Positions 41,799 to 50,416 of a stretch of 64,000 bases of DNA are shown one piece after another. The stretch spans positions 54,583-118,582 of the forward strand of contig NZ_MUYM01000050.1 in NCBI RefSeq assembly GCF_002150765.1, read 5' to 3'. This DNA comes from Lentzea kentuckyensis. Lineage in GTDB: Bacteria; Actinomycetota; Actinomycetes; Mycobacteriales; Pseudonocardiaceae. The notes beneath the pieces are model-generated. The model was not told the origin of the DNA and made no database searches. It saw nothing but the letters and a program-made list of their open reading frames with translations. A program made the position numbers and the translations under genes. The first letter of the stretch is position 1, and every line of letters begins with the position of its first letter.

Positions 41799-42179
41799 TC
41801 AGCCCTGCTGAGCCTGTGCCTCCGCCACCTTCGCGTGAACCTCTTCCATGTTCACCTCGCGCGCCTGCTGGATCAGACCGTCCAGCGCGGGGCCGGGCAG
41901 CGCGCCCGGTTGCGAGAACAGCACGACGCCTTCGCGCACGATCATCAGCGTCGGGATCGACCGGATGCCGAACGTGGCCGCGAGCTCCTGCTGCGCCTCC
42001 GTGTCGACCTTGCCGAACACGATGTCCTCGTTCTTGTCCGAAGCGGCCTCGTAGGTGGGCCCGAACGCGCGGCACGGGCCACACCACTCGGCCCAGAAGT
42101 CGACCAGGACGATGCCGGAGCCGTCGGAGCCGCCGACCACCTCGTCGAAGTTCTCCTTGGTCAGCTCGACCGTCGCCAT
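41799..42179 (-). CDS. trxA: Thioredoxin
   Basis: 126 aa with the active site WAEWCGPCRAF and the cis-Pro segment IRSIPTLMI. A conventional thioredoxin of the TrxA type, slightly long because of a C-terminal helix extension (about 20 residues, QAREVNMEEVHAKVAEAQ). It reduces protein disulfides. It heads the operon with three small membrane proteins, an association that may put redox control at the envelope. Confidence 0.92.
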   Translation of the reverse strand: MATVELTKENFDEVVGGSDGSGIVLVDFWAEWCGPCRAFGPTYEAASDKNEDIVFGKVDTEAQQELAATFGIRSIPTLMIVREGVVLFSQPGALPGPALDGLIQQAREVNMEEVHAKVAEAQAQQG

Positions 42180-42314
42180 GTTGGTCCTCCTCGTTTGCTG
42201 GGGGCATCCCGTCCAACGAAGCAGGTGCCGACGGAATTCCCCGCGTGCCGCCGGTCACCCCGGAACTTCAACTTTTTGTGGACGTCTTCAACTCGACGTT
42301 GTACGGTCCCCGCC

Positions 42315-43217
42315 ATGATGCCGCGCCTGCTCGTGACCTCGCTGCTCGTACTGGGGCTCGCCGCCTGCGGGTCCACGTCTGACACCACGCAGACGTCCAC
42401 GCCCCCGTCGTCCGACCTGGGCTCGGTCAAGAAGGACGACGCGCTCGCCGCGCTGGTGCCGCCCGCGATCGCGTCGGCCGGCACGCTCAAGGTCGGGTCG
42501 AACATCCAGAACCCGCCGAACAACTTCTACGACCAGGACGGGAAGACGCCACTGGGGTCGGAGGTCGACCTGATCAAGGCGATCGCCGCCAAGCTCGGGC
42601 TCAAGGCCGAGCACAGCGACATGGCGTTCAGCTCCCTGATCACCAGCCTGGAGACCGGCCGCGTCGACGTGACGATGGCCGCGATGAACGACACCGCCGA
42701 ACGCCAGCAGAAGATCGACTTCGTCGACTACTTCACCTCCGGCATCACGATCATGGTGCAGAAGGGCAACCCGCAGGGCGTCAAGGGACCCGACGACCTG
42801 TGCGGCAAGGGCATCGCCGTCAACCTCGGCAGCTCGCAGGAGCAGTTCGGCAAGGAGCAGAGCCAGAAGTGCGTCGCCGCGGGCAAGCCCGAGGTGCAGC
42901 TCAGCGTCACCGACAGCGACACCGGCAACCAGAACCAGCTGCGCACCGGCCGCGTCGCCGCGATCCTCAACGACCTGCCGACCGCCGTCTACGTCGCGAA
43001 GACCGCGGGCGACGGCCAGTACTTCGAGGTCGTGCCGCTCGCGCCGATCAACGGCGGCCCGTACGGCATCGGCGTGAACAAGCAGAACGCCAAGCTGTCC
43101 GAGGCGATCAAGGGCGCACTGCAGTCGCTGATCGACGACGGCACCTACGCCAAGATCCTCACCACCTGGGACATCAAGCAGGGTGCGATCACCAAGGCCG
43201 CGATCAATGGCAAGTGA
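42315..43217 (+). CDS. Polar amino-acid ABC transporter substrate-binding lipoprotein
   Basis: 300 aa from the ATG at 42315. Signal with lipobox LAAC (residues 16-19 region, LGLAACGS). The type II periplasmic-binding fold (SBP_bac_3) is visible in LKVGSNIQNPPNNFYDQDG, LGSEVDLIKAIAAKLGLKAE and the loop AMNDTAERQQKIDFVDYFTSG. Relatives bind glutamine, arginine, cystine or other polar amino acids. The first gene of the transporter operon, overlapping the permease by 11 nt. Confidence 0.9.
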   Translation: MMPRLLVTSLLVLGLAACGSTSDTTQTSTPPSSDLGSVKKDDALAALVPPAIASAGTLKVGSNIQNPPNNFYDQDGKTPLGSEVDLIKAIAAKLGLKAEHSDMAFSSLITSLETGRVDVTMAAMNDTAERQQKIDFVDYFTSGITIMVQKGNPQGVKGPDDLCGKGIAVNLGSSQEQFGKEQSQKCVAAGKPEVQLSVTDSDTGNQNQLRTGRVAAILNDLPTAVYVAKTAGDGQYFEVVPLAPINGGPYGIGVNKQNAKLSEAIKGALQSLIDDGTYAKILTTWDIKQGAITKAAINGK

Positions 43218-44037
43218 TCTCCAGTCCAGTGATGTTCGGCAGCACCTGGAGGTAGTGCCGCTGCGCCACCCCTGGCGGTGGTTCAGCGGCGCGGTGATCC
43301 TGCTGGTCATCGCGGGTCTCGGCTGGGCGATGGCCGAGGCGCAGATCCAGTGGGAGGACGTGCCGGGGTTCTTCACGCACCCGGTGATGCTCGAAGGCCT
43401 GCTCAACACCATCGTGCTCGCCGTGGTCGCGCAGGGCGGCGCGATCGTGCTCGGCGTGATCATCGCGTTGATGCGGCTGTCGGCGAACCCGGTCGCGCGG
43501 TGGTTCGCCGTCGGCTACATCTGGCTGTTCCGCGGGCTGCCGGTGCTGCTGCAGATCCTGATCTGGTTCAACCTCGCGCTGGTGTTCAAGAACATCAGCA
43601 TCCCGATGCTGTTCTCGGTGCCCACCAACGTGGTCATGACCGCGTTCGTCGCGGCGTTGCTGGGTCTCGGCCTGAACGAGAGCGCCTACATGGCCGAGAT
43701 CGTCCGCGCGGGCCTGAGCAGCGTCGACCCCGGCCAGACCGAGGCGGCCAAGTCGATCGGCATGACGCCGTTGACCACGCTGCGGCGAGTCGTGCTGCCG
43801 CAGGCGATGCGCGTGATCATCCCGCCGACCGGCAACAACTTCATCAACATGATCAAGGGCACCTCGATGGCGTCGGTGATCGCCTTCCTGGAGCTCATCC
43901 ACGCCGCGAACAACATCTCCTCGCGCAACCTGGAGATCATGGAAACCCTGTTCGCCGCCGCGGCCTGGTACCTCGTGATGGTGTCCCTCGCGTCGGTCGG
44001 GCAGCACTACCTGGAGCGTGCTTATGGCCCTCGTTGA
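43207..44037 (+). CDS. Amino-acid ABC transporter permease
   Basis: 276 aa from the ATG at 43207, inside the binding-protein 3' end. Five or six membrane helices, with the HisM/GlnP family EAA loop as AAKSIGMTPLTTLRRVVLPQ and the early segment FTHPVMLEGLLNTIVLAVVA. A single permease suggests a homodimer. Coupled to the ATPase gene by a 14-nt overlap. Confidence 0.92.
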   Translation: MASDLQSSDVRQHLEVVPLRHPWRWFSGAVILLVIAGLGWAMAEAQIQWEDVPGFFTHPVMLEGLLNTIVLAVVAQGGAIVLGVIIALMRLSANPVARWFAVGYIWLFRGLPVLLQILIWFNLALVFKNISIPMLFSVPTNVVMTAFVAALLGLGLNESAYMAEIVRAGLSSVDPGQTEAAKSIGMTPLTTLRRVVLPQAMRVIIPPTGNNFINMIKGTSMASVIAFLELIHAANNISSRNLEIMETLFAAAAWYLVMVSLASVGQHYLERAYGPR

Positions 44038-44782
44038 GGCGGTTGGGGTCCGCAAGTCGTTCGGTCACACCGAAGTGCTGCGCGGCATCGACCTGACCGT
44101 GGACCGCGGCGAGGTCGTCTGCCTGCTCGGACCGTCCGGTGCGGGCAAATCGACCTTCCTGCGGTGCGTGAACCACCTGGAGACCATCGACGCCGGCCGG
44201 ATCTGGGTCGACGGCGTGCCGGTCGGGTTCCGTTCAGCCGGCGGAAAGCTGTATGAGCTGCGAGAACGCGAAGTCGCTGCGCAGCGCCGTGACGTCGGGA
44301 TGGTGTTCCAGCGGTTCAACCTCTTCCCGCACCGCACGGCGTTGGAGAACGTCATGGAGGGCCCGGTCCAGGTGCTGGGCCGGGGTCGCGCCGAGGTGCG
44401 CGCGGAGGCGCTGGCGCTGCTGGAACGGGTGGGGCTGGCGGAGAAGGCTTCGGCCTATCCCGCGCAGCTGTCCGGCGGGCAGCAGCAGCGTGTTGCGATC
44501 GCGCGCGCTCTGGCGATGAAGCCCAAGCTGATGCTGTTCGACGAGCCCACGTCCGCGTTGGACCCGGAGCTGGTCGGCGAGGTGCTCGACGTGATGACCT
44601 CGCTGGCCCGCGACGGCATGACGATGATCGTGGTCACTCACGAGATCGGCTTCGCCCGCTCGGTCGCCGACCGCGTGGTGTTCCTCGTCGACGGCGCCGT
44701 GGTGGAGAGCGGCACGCCGTCCGACGTGCTGGACAATCCGCAGCAACCGCGCACGCAACAGTTCCTCGCAAAGGTGCTCTAA
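44024..44782 (+). CDS. Amino-acid ABC transporter ATP-binding protein
   Basis: 252 aa from the ATG at 44024 with ggag seven bases upstream. Walker A GPSGAGKST, Q-loop VFQRFNLFPHRT, signature LSGGQQQR, Walker B LMLFDEPTSALD and H-loop VTHE are all present, as in the GlnQ/HisP family. It ends 1 bp before the next gene, so the aminotransferase-regulator fusion is likely cotranscribed. Confidence 0.93.
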   Translation: MALVEAVGVRKSFGHTEVLRGIDLTVDRGEVVCLLGPSGAGKSTFLRCVNHLETIDAGRIWVDGVPVGFRSAGGKLYELREREVAAQRRDVGMVFQRFNLFPHRTALENVMEGPVQVLGRGRAEVRAEALALLERVGLAEKASAYPAQLSGGQQQRVAIARALAMKPKLMLFDEPTSALDPELVGEVLDVMTSLARDGMTMIVVTHEIGFARSVADRVVFLVDGAVVESGTPSDVLDNPQQPRTQQFLAKVL

Positions 44783-44783
44783 G

Positions 44784-46448
44784 TTGATCGACGCCTCGTA
44801 CCTCGCCCAGTTCCGCGAACCGGAGGGGTACCTCGACTTCGCCCGCTTCGGCCCGCCGTCGCTCCCGGTGGTGGCGGCCACCTCACGCCTGATGGAACAG
44901 GCCTCTCTAGCCGGTCCATCCACAGTGGACACGCTGATGCGCGAGGAACAACGGGTGAAGGCCGCCGTCGCGCGGCTGACCCGCTCGGACACCGACCACG
45001 TCGCGCTGGTCCCGAACACCTCGATCGGCCTGTTCCAGGCGGCCTTCGGGTTGTCCGGCACGGTCATGTACTCGGCGTCGGAGTTCCCGTCCAACACCTA
45101 TCCGTGGGTGCGGGCCGGACTGCCTTCCGTGGTTCTGAACGGCCCGGTGGTGCCCGCGGCGGTCGCGGTCGGCCTGACCGACGAGGTTTCCGCGTTGTCG
45201 GTGTCCGCTGTGGACTTCCGCTCCGGTTATCGCGCGGATCTGGCGGCGTTGCGCGAGGTCATCGGTGACCGGTTGCTGATCGTGGACGGCATCCAGGGTT
45301 TCGGCGTGGTCGACGAACCGTGGGAGCTGGCCGACGTGCTGGTCGTCGGCGGCCAGAAGTGGTTGCGGGCCGGGTGGAGCACCGGTTTCGTGGTGCTGTC
45401 GGACCGCGCCCTGGAACGATTGTCGCCTGTTCTATCGGGTTGGACCGGCGCCGTGGACGCGGGCCTGTTCGACAACGCGGTGCACGACGCGGCTCCGGAC
45501 GCCGCCTCCTGGAACATCACGAACCTCTCGCCGGTCGTGTCCGGAGCCTTCGCGGAGGCGCTGGAACTGGTCGAGGTCGCCGGGGTTCCCGCGCTCGATG
45601 CCGCGGTTTCTTCGGTGGTTTCGGAGCTGGAGGAGATCGTGCTGTCGTGCGGCGGCAGGATCGTGTCCGCCCGTGAACGCCGGGGCGGGATCTTGGCGTT
45701 CACGATGCCCGAGGCCGCTTCGGTGGTCGGGGAGGCGTTGAACGGCTTCGGCATCGCGGCCACCGTGCGCCCCGAGCACGTCCGGTTGTCGCCGCATGCC
45801 ACCACTTCGCGCGGCACGTTGGAACGCGTGCGGGCCGCCTTGAAGTCGCTGTCCAGCTCGACGGTTTCCCCGGTGCCGGCGGCGTTGTCGGCTCTGGTGC
45901 CGACGGTGGACTCGTTGGCGTCGGCCTTGGGACCGGACACCGAGGTCGTGGTCCACGACCTGTCGCGGCTGCCGAACTCGATCATCGCTATCGCCGGGTC
46001 GTTGACGGGGAGGCAGGTGGGCGGGCCGATGACCGACCTGTTGCTGGGGTTGGTGCGGCGCGGGACGACCACCGACATGCCCGGCTATGAGACCTATGCG
46101 CCGGACGGGCGGGCGATCTGGTCGTCCACGACGTTCGTGCGCGATGCGGCCGGGGTTGCCGTCGGGTGCCTGTGCGTCAACAAGCTGGCGGCACACGAGG
46201 CTTCCGGGCCCGTCGAGTCGTTTCCGCAGGACGTGGACACGCTGCAGCGGGTGTTGGTGGAGAAGGCGATCGCTGACGTGGGCGTGCCTGTCGATCTGAT
46301 GAAGAAGGTGCACAAGTCTCAGGTCGTGCGGGTGCTGGACGAGGCCGGGTTCTTCCTCATCCGCGACTCGGTCGACCACTTGGCGGGCGTCCTGGAGGTC
46401 ACCCGCTACACGATCTACAACTACCTCAACGAGAACCGGGGAACCTGA
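44784..46448 (+). CDS. Fusion: class V aminotransferase + YheO-like PAS + HTH
   Basis: 554 aa from a TTG at 44784. Residues 1-360 are a class V PLP fold (NTSIGLFQAAFG, LLIVDGIQGFG, Lys192 in VVGGQKWLRAG as Schiff-base lysine). Residues about 380-490 are a YheO-type PAS-like domain (EVVVHDLSRLPNSIIAIAGS, then SSTTFVRDAAGVAVGCLCVN). Residues about 510-554 are the HTH_22 type domain (AGFFLIRDSVDHLAGVLEVT, then YTIYNYLNENR). YheO/DauR-type regulators respond to amino acids, for example D-arginine use; the fused PLP part could bind or process the ligand. The gene directly follows an amino-acid ABC transporter operon. Confidence 0.75.
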   Translation: MIDASYLAQFREPEGYLDFARFGPPSLPVVAATSRLMEQASLAGPSTVDTLMREEQRVKAAVARLTRSDTDHVALVPNTSIGLFQAAFGLSGTVMYSASEFPSNTYPWVRAGLPSVVLNGPVVPAAVAVGLTDEVSALSVSAVDFRSGYRADLAALREVIGDRLLIVDGIQGFGVVDEPWELADVLVVGGQKWLRAGWSTGFVVLSDRALERLSPVLSGWTGAVDAGLFDNAVHDAAPDAASWNITNLSPVVSGAFAEALELVEVAGVPALDAAVSSVVSELEEIVLSCGGRIVSARERRGGILAFTMPEAASVVGEALNGFGIAATVRPEHVRLSPHATTSRGTLERVRAALKSLSSSTVSPVPAALSALVPTVDSLASALGPDTEVVVHDLSRLPNSIIAIAGSLTGRQVGGPMTDLLLGLVRRGTTTDMPGYETYAPDGRAIWSSTTFVRDAAGVAVGCLCVNKLAAHEASGPVESFPQDVDTLQRVLVEKAIADVGVPVDLMKKVHKSQVVRVLDEAGFFLIRDSVDHLAGVLEVTRYTIYNYLNENRGT

Positions 46449-46488
46449 CCGCTTCCAAGGAGCATGCCCGCACCCCCGCTGTTGCTCA

Positions 46489-46638
46489 TGGCGTCTGCAA
46501 GTACCACCAACTCAAGATCATCCAGCGCTTTTCTACTACCAACTCACCGGCCGCCGTGGTGGCCGGTTCGTGGCAGCGGGTCAGTTGGGTGTAGTTAGCG
46601 GCGATTGGATCATGAGTTGGCGGTACTTGCAGACGCCA
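46489..46638. repeat. Palindromic MITE-like element, copy A (150 bp)
   Basis: Two inverted 26-bp ends, 46489-46514 and 46613-46638, match at 25 of 26 positions. Similarity continues inward, and an inner hairpin ACCGGCC/GGCCGGT (46546-46552, 46561-46567) lies near the centre. There is no open gene. It lies in the 206-bp gap between two convergent genes. The right end is also found at 34655-34686. Confidence 0.8.
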
Positions 46639-46654
46639 ACAGGGCCATCCTCGG

Positions 46655-46837
46655 TCACTGCTTTGCGAGGAATACGAGTAGCTGTTGCCAGGCGGGGGAC
46701 GAGAACGCGAGGACGTCGCCGCTCGCGTTCTTCGAGTCCCGCACCAGTGCGTCGTGGGTCAGCGACACCTCGACGCAGTTGCCGTCCTCCGCTCCGCCGC
46801 TGTAGCTGCTCTTACGCCAGGTGCGGTCCTGAGTCAT
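46655..46837 (-). CDS. DUF397 protein
   Basis: 60 aa from the ATG at 46835-46837 with the DUF397 pattern WRKSSYSGGAEDGNCVEVS and VRDSKNASGDVLAFSSPAWQ. These small actinobacterial proteins are nearly always encoded next to a DUF5753 helix-turn-helix protein, as here. Its start overlaps the regulator's 3' end by 26 nt. In Streptomyces-type scr1 pairs they are viewed as a toxin/antitoxin-like or anti-repressor pair; function not firmly known. Confidence 0.9.
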   Translation of the reverse strand: MTQDRTWRKSSYSGGAEDGNCVEVSLTHDALVRDSKNASGDVLAFSSPAWQQLLVFLAKQ

Positions 46838-47651
46838 CGAGTCCCTCTCGCGGTGGGCTGACGTACTCCGCCAGCTTGCTCCGCGATTGTTCCGCACTCA
46901 AGGCGACCTCATCCAGGCGGTCGAAGAAGAGCCTGGTGCGTGCGATGGCGCCTGGATCTTCGACGAAGACGTTCGCGAGATTTGTTTCGCTGAAGACGAG
47001 TGACCGCGCCTTGTGGAAATCCCAGAGCACGAAGCCGGAGGCGACGATGGGCGCGTCGTTGGGCACGATCCGGATGGTGTGCGTGTTGAACAGCAGACGG
47101 GCGTACTGGTCCTCCATGATCTCGGCGTTGCCCACCTGCAACTGGAGGGCATGCTCATGGATGTAAAACACGCAAGTCGGCCGATTGTGTCGGCGCAAGA
47201 TCGCCTGACGCTCGATCCGGTACTGGACGAGGTTCGGGATGCGTTCTTCAGCCACGAGTCCGGTCATCCGGTAGATGCCATCGGCGTACTCGGGTGACTG
47301 CGTCAGGCCGGGCAGGGCCAGCACGTCGTAACTCGTGATCGTGACGGCGGTCGCCTCGGCCATTGCCATCGTGCGGAGGTTGCCGGAGACCTGCACCCGG
47401 TACTCGTCGAACGCGTACTGGTAGCGGCGCTTGAAGTCGTTGACGAAGTCGATGTCCTTGCCGCACATGGACAAGTACTGGATGAGGTCGATCTCGCTGG
47501 CGCGCGCCTTGCCGTGCTCTACAGTTGAGACCTTGCTCGGGTCCCAGCCCAGCTTGTCGGCGAGTTGGTGGCCCTTCAGCCCGGTGCAGGTCTCCCGTAG
47601 GCGCCGGAGCTCGTCGCCCAGGTCCCTGCTGTACGCGGTGGATGGAGTCAT
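46812..47651 (-). CDS. DUF5753 helix-turn-helix regulator (Scr1 type)
   Basis: 279 aa. An XRE-like helix-turn-helix at residues 15-60 (CTGLKGHQLADKLGWDPSKV, then EHGKARASEIDLIQYL) is followed by the DUF5753 ligand-like domain (SYDVLALPGLTQSPEYADGI and FYIHEHALQLQVGNAEIMED). It precedes and overlaps the DUF397 gene. A promoter must lie in the 150-bp region shared with the secreted beta-helix gene. Confidence 0.9.
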   Translation of the reverse strand: MTPSTAYSRDLGDELRRLRETCTGLKGHQLADKLGWDPSKVSTVEHGKARASEIDLIQYLSMCGKDIDFVNDFKRRYQYAFDEYRVQVSGNLRTMAMAEATAVTITSYDVLALPGLTQSPEYADGIYRMTGLVAEERIPNLVQYRIERQAILRRHNRPTCVFYIHEHALQLQVGNAEIMEDQYARLLFNTHTIRIVPNDAPIVASGFVLWDFHKARSLVFSETNLANVFVEDPGAIARTRLFFDRLDEVALSAEQSRSKLAEYVSPPREGLDDSGPHLA

Positions 47652-47801
47652 AAGCCGACGCTATGACTTGTATCCAATCCATGAAGCCGCTCGTTCGGGT
47701 GAAAACAGTTTCCCGGACCGGTTCGCGTTCCGGTTGAGCTCAGAACCTTTCCTGAAACTTTCGTCTTCCTTCGTTGCCATCTCCGCTTTACCGTTCCAGG
47801 T

Positions 47802-50348
47802 GTGAGAGCGCTCTCAAAGGTGAGATGGCGGCGTGGACTTGCCGCCGTAGCGATTGCCCTGTCGTCATTGGCGACGGTCGGGGCTGCCCAGGCAGCCGAC
47901 GACTACACGCAGAACGTGACCGCGATCGACGCGACTCAAGCCCGGATCAACTTCACGCCGACGACCCCTGCCCTGTACGTCGACGTGCACTACCTGATCA
48001 CCGGCACGCCGCAGCAGAACTTCCGGATGACCAACAACGCCGGGACCTGGCAGAAGACCGTCGGGTCGCTGTCGGCCGGCACGGTGATCGACTACTGGTT
48101 CACCTACGAGAAGAGCGGGCCGCAGTACGACACGCCGCACTTCAGCTACGCCCACAACAGTGCGCCGCAACCGGTCGCGACGCCGACGTTCAGCCCGCCG
48201 GGTGGCACGTACGCGGCGGCGCAGACCGTGACGATCTCGACCGCCACGTCCGGCGCGACGATCCGCTACACGGTTGACGGTTCGACGCCGACCACCAGTT
48301 CGCCGGTCTACAGCGGGCCGATTTCGGTTCCCAGCAACAGGACCATCAACGCCATTGGCATCAAGTCCGGCCAGCCGAACTCCGCGGTGGGGTCAGCGTC
48401 CTACGTGATCGGCACGCCGGTCGCCACGCCGACGTTCAGTCCGCCGGGTGGTGCGTACGCGGCGGCACAGACCGTGACGATCTCGACCGCCACGTCCGGC
48501 GCGACGATCCGGTACACAGTGGACGGTTCGACGCCGACGGCCAGTTCGCCGGTGTACAGCGGGCCGATCTCCGTGCCCAGCAGCCGAACCGTGAATGCCA
48601 TCGGCATCAAGTCCGGGCTGGCGAACTCGGCCGTGGCCAGCGCGACCTACACGATCGGCACGCAGCCGGGGTGCACGCAGCCCGACAACCCGAACTTCGG
48701 GCCGAACACGCGCGTCTTCGACCCAAGCATGTCGGCGCAGAGCATCCAGGCGCAGCTCGACACCGACTTCAACAACCAGAAGGACACGCTGACCGCGCAG
48801 ATGGCGCCCCGTCGGGTCGCGCACCTGTTCAAGCCGGGTACCTACAACGTGCACGACGACGTCGGCTTCTACACGTCGGTCTCGGGCCTCGGGAAGAACC
48901 CCGGTGACGTCGTGATCAACGGTGACATCACCGTGGACGCGTTCAACGAGTCGGACAAGGGCGTTGCGCTGCAGAACTTCTGGCGTTCGGCCGAGAACAT
49001 GGCGGTCAACCCGAGCAGCGGCACCAACCGCTGGGCGGTCGCGCAGGCCGCGCCGTTCCGTCGGATGGACATCCGGGGCAACCTGGCGCTCTACCCGGCA
49101 AGTTACGGGTTCGCGTCCGGTGGCTACACGGCTGATACCCGTGTGTCCGGCCAGACTGCGTCCATCTCGCAGCAGCAGTGGTACACGCGCGATTCCAACT
49201 ACAGCAGTTGGGACGGCGGCGTGTGGAACATGGTGTTCTCCGGGACTCCGGGCGCACCCGCGAACACGTTCCCGAGCCCGCCGGAGACGACCCTCGCGAC
49301 CACGCCGGTCTCTCGTGACGTGCCTTACCTGTACTTCGAGAACGGCGCGTACCGGGTGTTCCTGCCTTCCTTGCGCACCAACGCTTCTGGCGCGTCGTGG
49401 ATCAACGGCGGTACGCCCGGCACGTCGTTGTCGATGAACCAGTTCTACGTCGTGAAGGCCGGCGACACCGCCGCCACGATCAACGCGGCGCTGGGCCAGG
49501 GCTGCAACCTGTTCTTCACGCCCGGCATCTACAACGTCAACCAGACGATCAACATCACCCGGCCGAACACCGTCGTGCTGGGTATCGGGTACGCGACGAT
49601 CGTGCCGCAGAACGGTGTCACCGCGATGCAGGTCGCGGACGTCGACGGCGTGCGGATCAAGGGCATCCTGTTCGACGCGGGCACGACGCTGTCGAACTCG
49701 CTGCTGACCGTGGGACCGTCCGGCTCGTCGGCGTCGCACGCGGCGAACCCGACGACGTTGCAGGACGTGTTCTTCCGGGTCGGCGGGGCGGTGGCGGGCA
49801 AGGCGACCAACAGCCTGGTCGTCAACAGCAACAACACGATCATCGACCACACCTGGATCTGGCGCGCCGACCACGGCAACGCCGGTACCTGGGGCTGGAA
49901 CGAGGCGATCGGTGACACCGGTCTGGTCGTGAACGGCAACGACGTGCTGGCCACCGGGTTGTTCGTCGAGCACTACCAGAAGTACCAGGTGATCTGGAAC
50001 GGCGAGCGCGGGCGGACGATCTTCTTCCAGAACGAGATGCCGTACGACGTGCCGGACCAGGCGTCCTGGAACAGGCCGAACGGGCAGGCCGGGTACGCGG
50101 CCTACAAGGTCGGCGACAGCGTCACCACGCACGAGGCGTGGGGGCTCGGCAGCTACTGCTTCTTCAACGTCAATCCGTCGGTGCGGGCCGAGAACGCGTT
50201 CGAGGTGCCCAACCGGTCCGGCGTGAGGATGCACAACCTGCTCACCGTGTCGCTCAACTACCAGGGAACGATCACCCACGTCGTGAACAACGTGGGTGGG
50301 GTGACGCCGCCGGGCACGGTGCCGGTGAACGTCGTCAGTTACCCGTAG
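47802..50348 (+). CDS. Large secreted CBM56/beta-helix glycan-active protein
   Basis: 848 aa with a signal peptide (GLAAVAIALSSLATVGAAQA). Residues about 33-125 resemble the beta-glucan-binding CBM56 (YTQNVTAIDATQARINFTPT). Two near-identical repeats (about 131-205 and 208-285) match the chitobiase C-terminal-like domain (ATSGATIRYTVDGSTPT). The remainder, from about 290, is a right-handed beta-helix of GH55-like type (FFTPGIYNVNQTINITRPNT). It probably acts on beta-1,3-glucan, though the catalytic residue cannot be assigned. Start is the GTG at 47802, but the GTG at 47820 is a good alternative because a LacI-type palindrome covers the first start. Confidence 0.75.
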   Translation: MRALSKVRWRRGLAAVAIALSSLATVGAAQAADDYTQNVTAIDATQARINFTPTTPALYVDVHYLITGTPQQNFRMTNNAGTWQKTVGSLSAGTVIDYWFTYEKSGPQYDTPHFSYAHNSAPQPVATPTFSPPGGTYAAAQTVTISTATSGATIRYTVDGSTPTTSSPVYSGPISVPSNRTINAIGIKSGQPNSAVGSASYVIGTPVATPTFSPPGGAYAAAQTVTISTATSGATIRYTVDGSTPTASSPVYSGPISVPSSRTVNAIGIKSGLANSAVASATYTIGTQPGCTQPDNPNFGPNTRVFDPSMSAQSIQAQLDTDFNNQKDTLTAQMAPRRVAHLFKPGTYNVHDDVGFYTSVSGLGKNPGDVVINGDITVDAFNESDKGVALQNFWRSAENMAVNPSSGTNRWAVAQAAPFRRMDIRGNLALYPASYGFASGGYTADTRVSGQTASISQQQWYTRDSNYSSWDGGVWNMVFSGTPGAPANTFPSPPETTLATTPVSRDVPYLYFENGAYRVFLPSLRTNASGASWINGGTPGTSLSMNQFYVVKAGDTAATINAALGQGCNLFFTPGIYNVNQTINITRPNTVVLGIGYATIVPQNGVTAMQVADVDGVRIKGILFDAGTTLSNSLLTVGPSGSSASHAANPTTLQDVFFRVGGAVAGKATNSLVVNSNNTIIDHTWIWRADHGNAGTWGWNEAIGDTGLVVNGNDVLATGLFVEHYQKYQVIWNGERGRTIFFQNEMPYDVPDQASWNRPNGQAGYAAYKVGDSVTTHEAWGLGSYCFFNVNPSVRAENAFEVPNRSGVRMHNLLTVSLNYQGTITHVVNNVGGVTPPGTVPVNVVSYP
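47803..47816. promoter_or_regulatory. LacI-type operator candidate at the start of the beta-helix gene
   Basis: TGAGAGCGCTCTCA is a perfect 14-bp palindrome with the GAGCGCTC core known from actinomycete LacI-family sugar regulators such as CebR (TGGGAGCGCTCCCA). It overlaps the first candidate start codon, so the true start may be the GTG at 47820. Confidence 0.6.
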
Positions 50349-50363
50349 TAGCACCCGAATGAC

Positions 50364-50388
50364 GGCCCGTCGGCGATGCCGGCGGGCC
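50364..50388 (+). terminator. Rho-independent terminator of the beta-helix gene
   Basis: GGCCCGTCGGC pairs with GCCGGCGGGCC (one T-G wobble) around the loop GAT; a T-rich tail, cgatttcgtttcg, follows. It lies 15 bp after the stop. Confidence 0.7.
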
Positions 50389-50416
50389 CGATTTCGTTTC
50401 GAGGGCGTCGCATTGC

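Noticed and set aside
48173..48660. Internal repeat in the beta-helix gene as a DNA repeat or mobile element
   Set aside because: Two in-frame protein domains of the same family explain the similarity.
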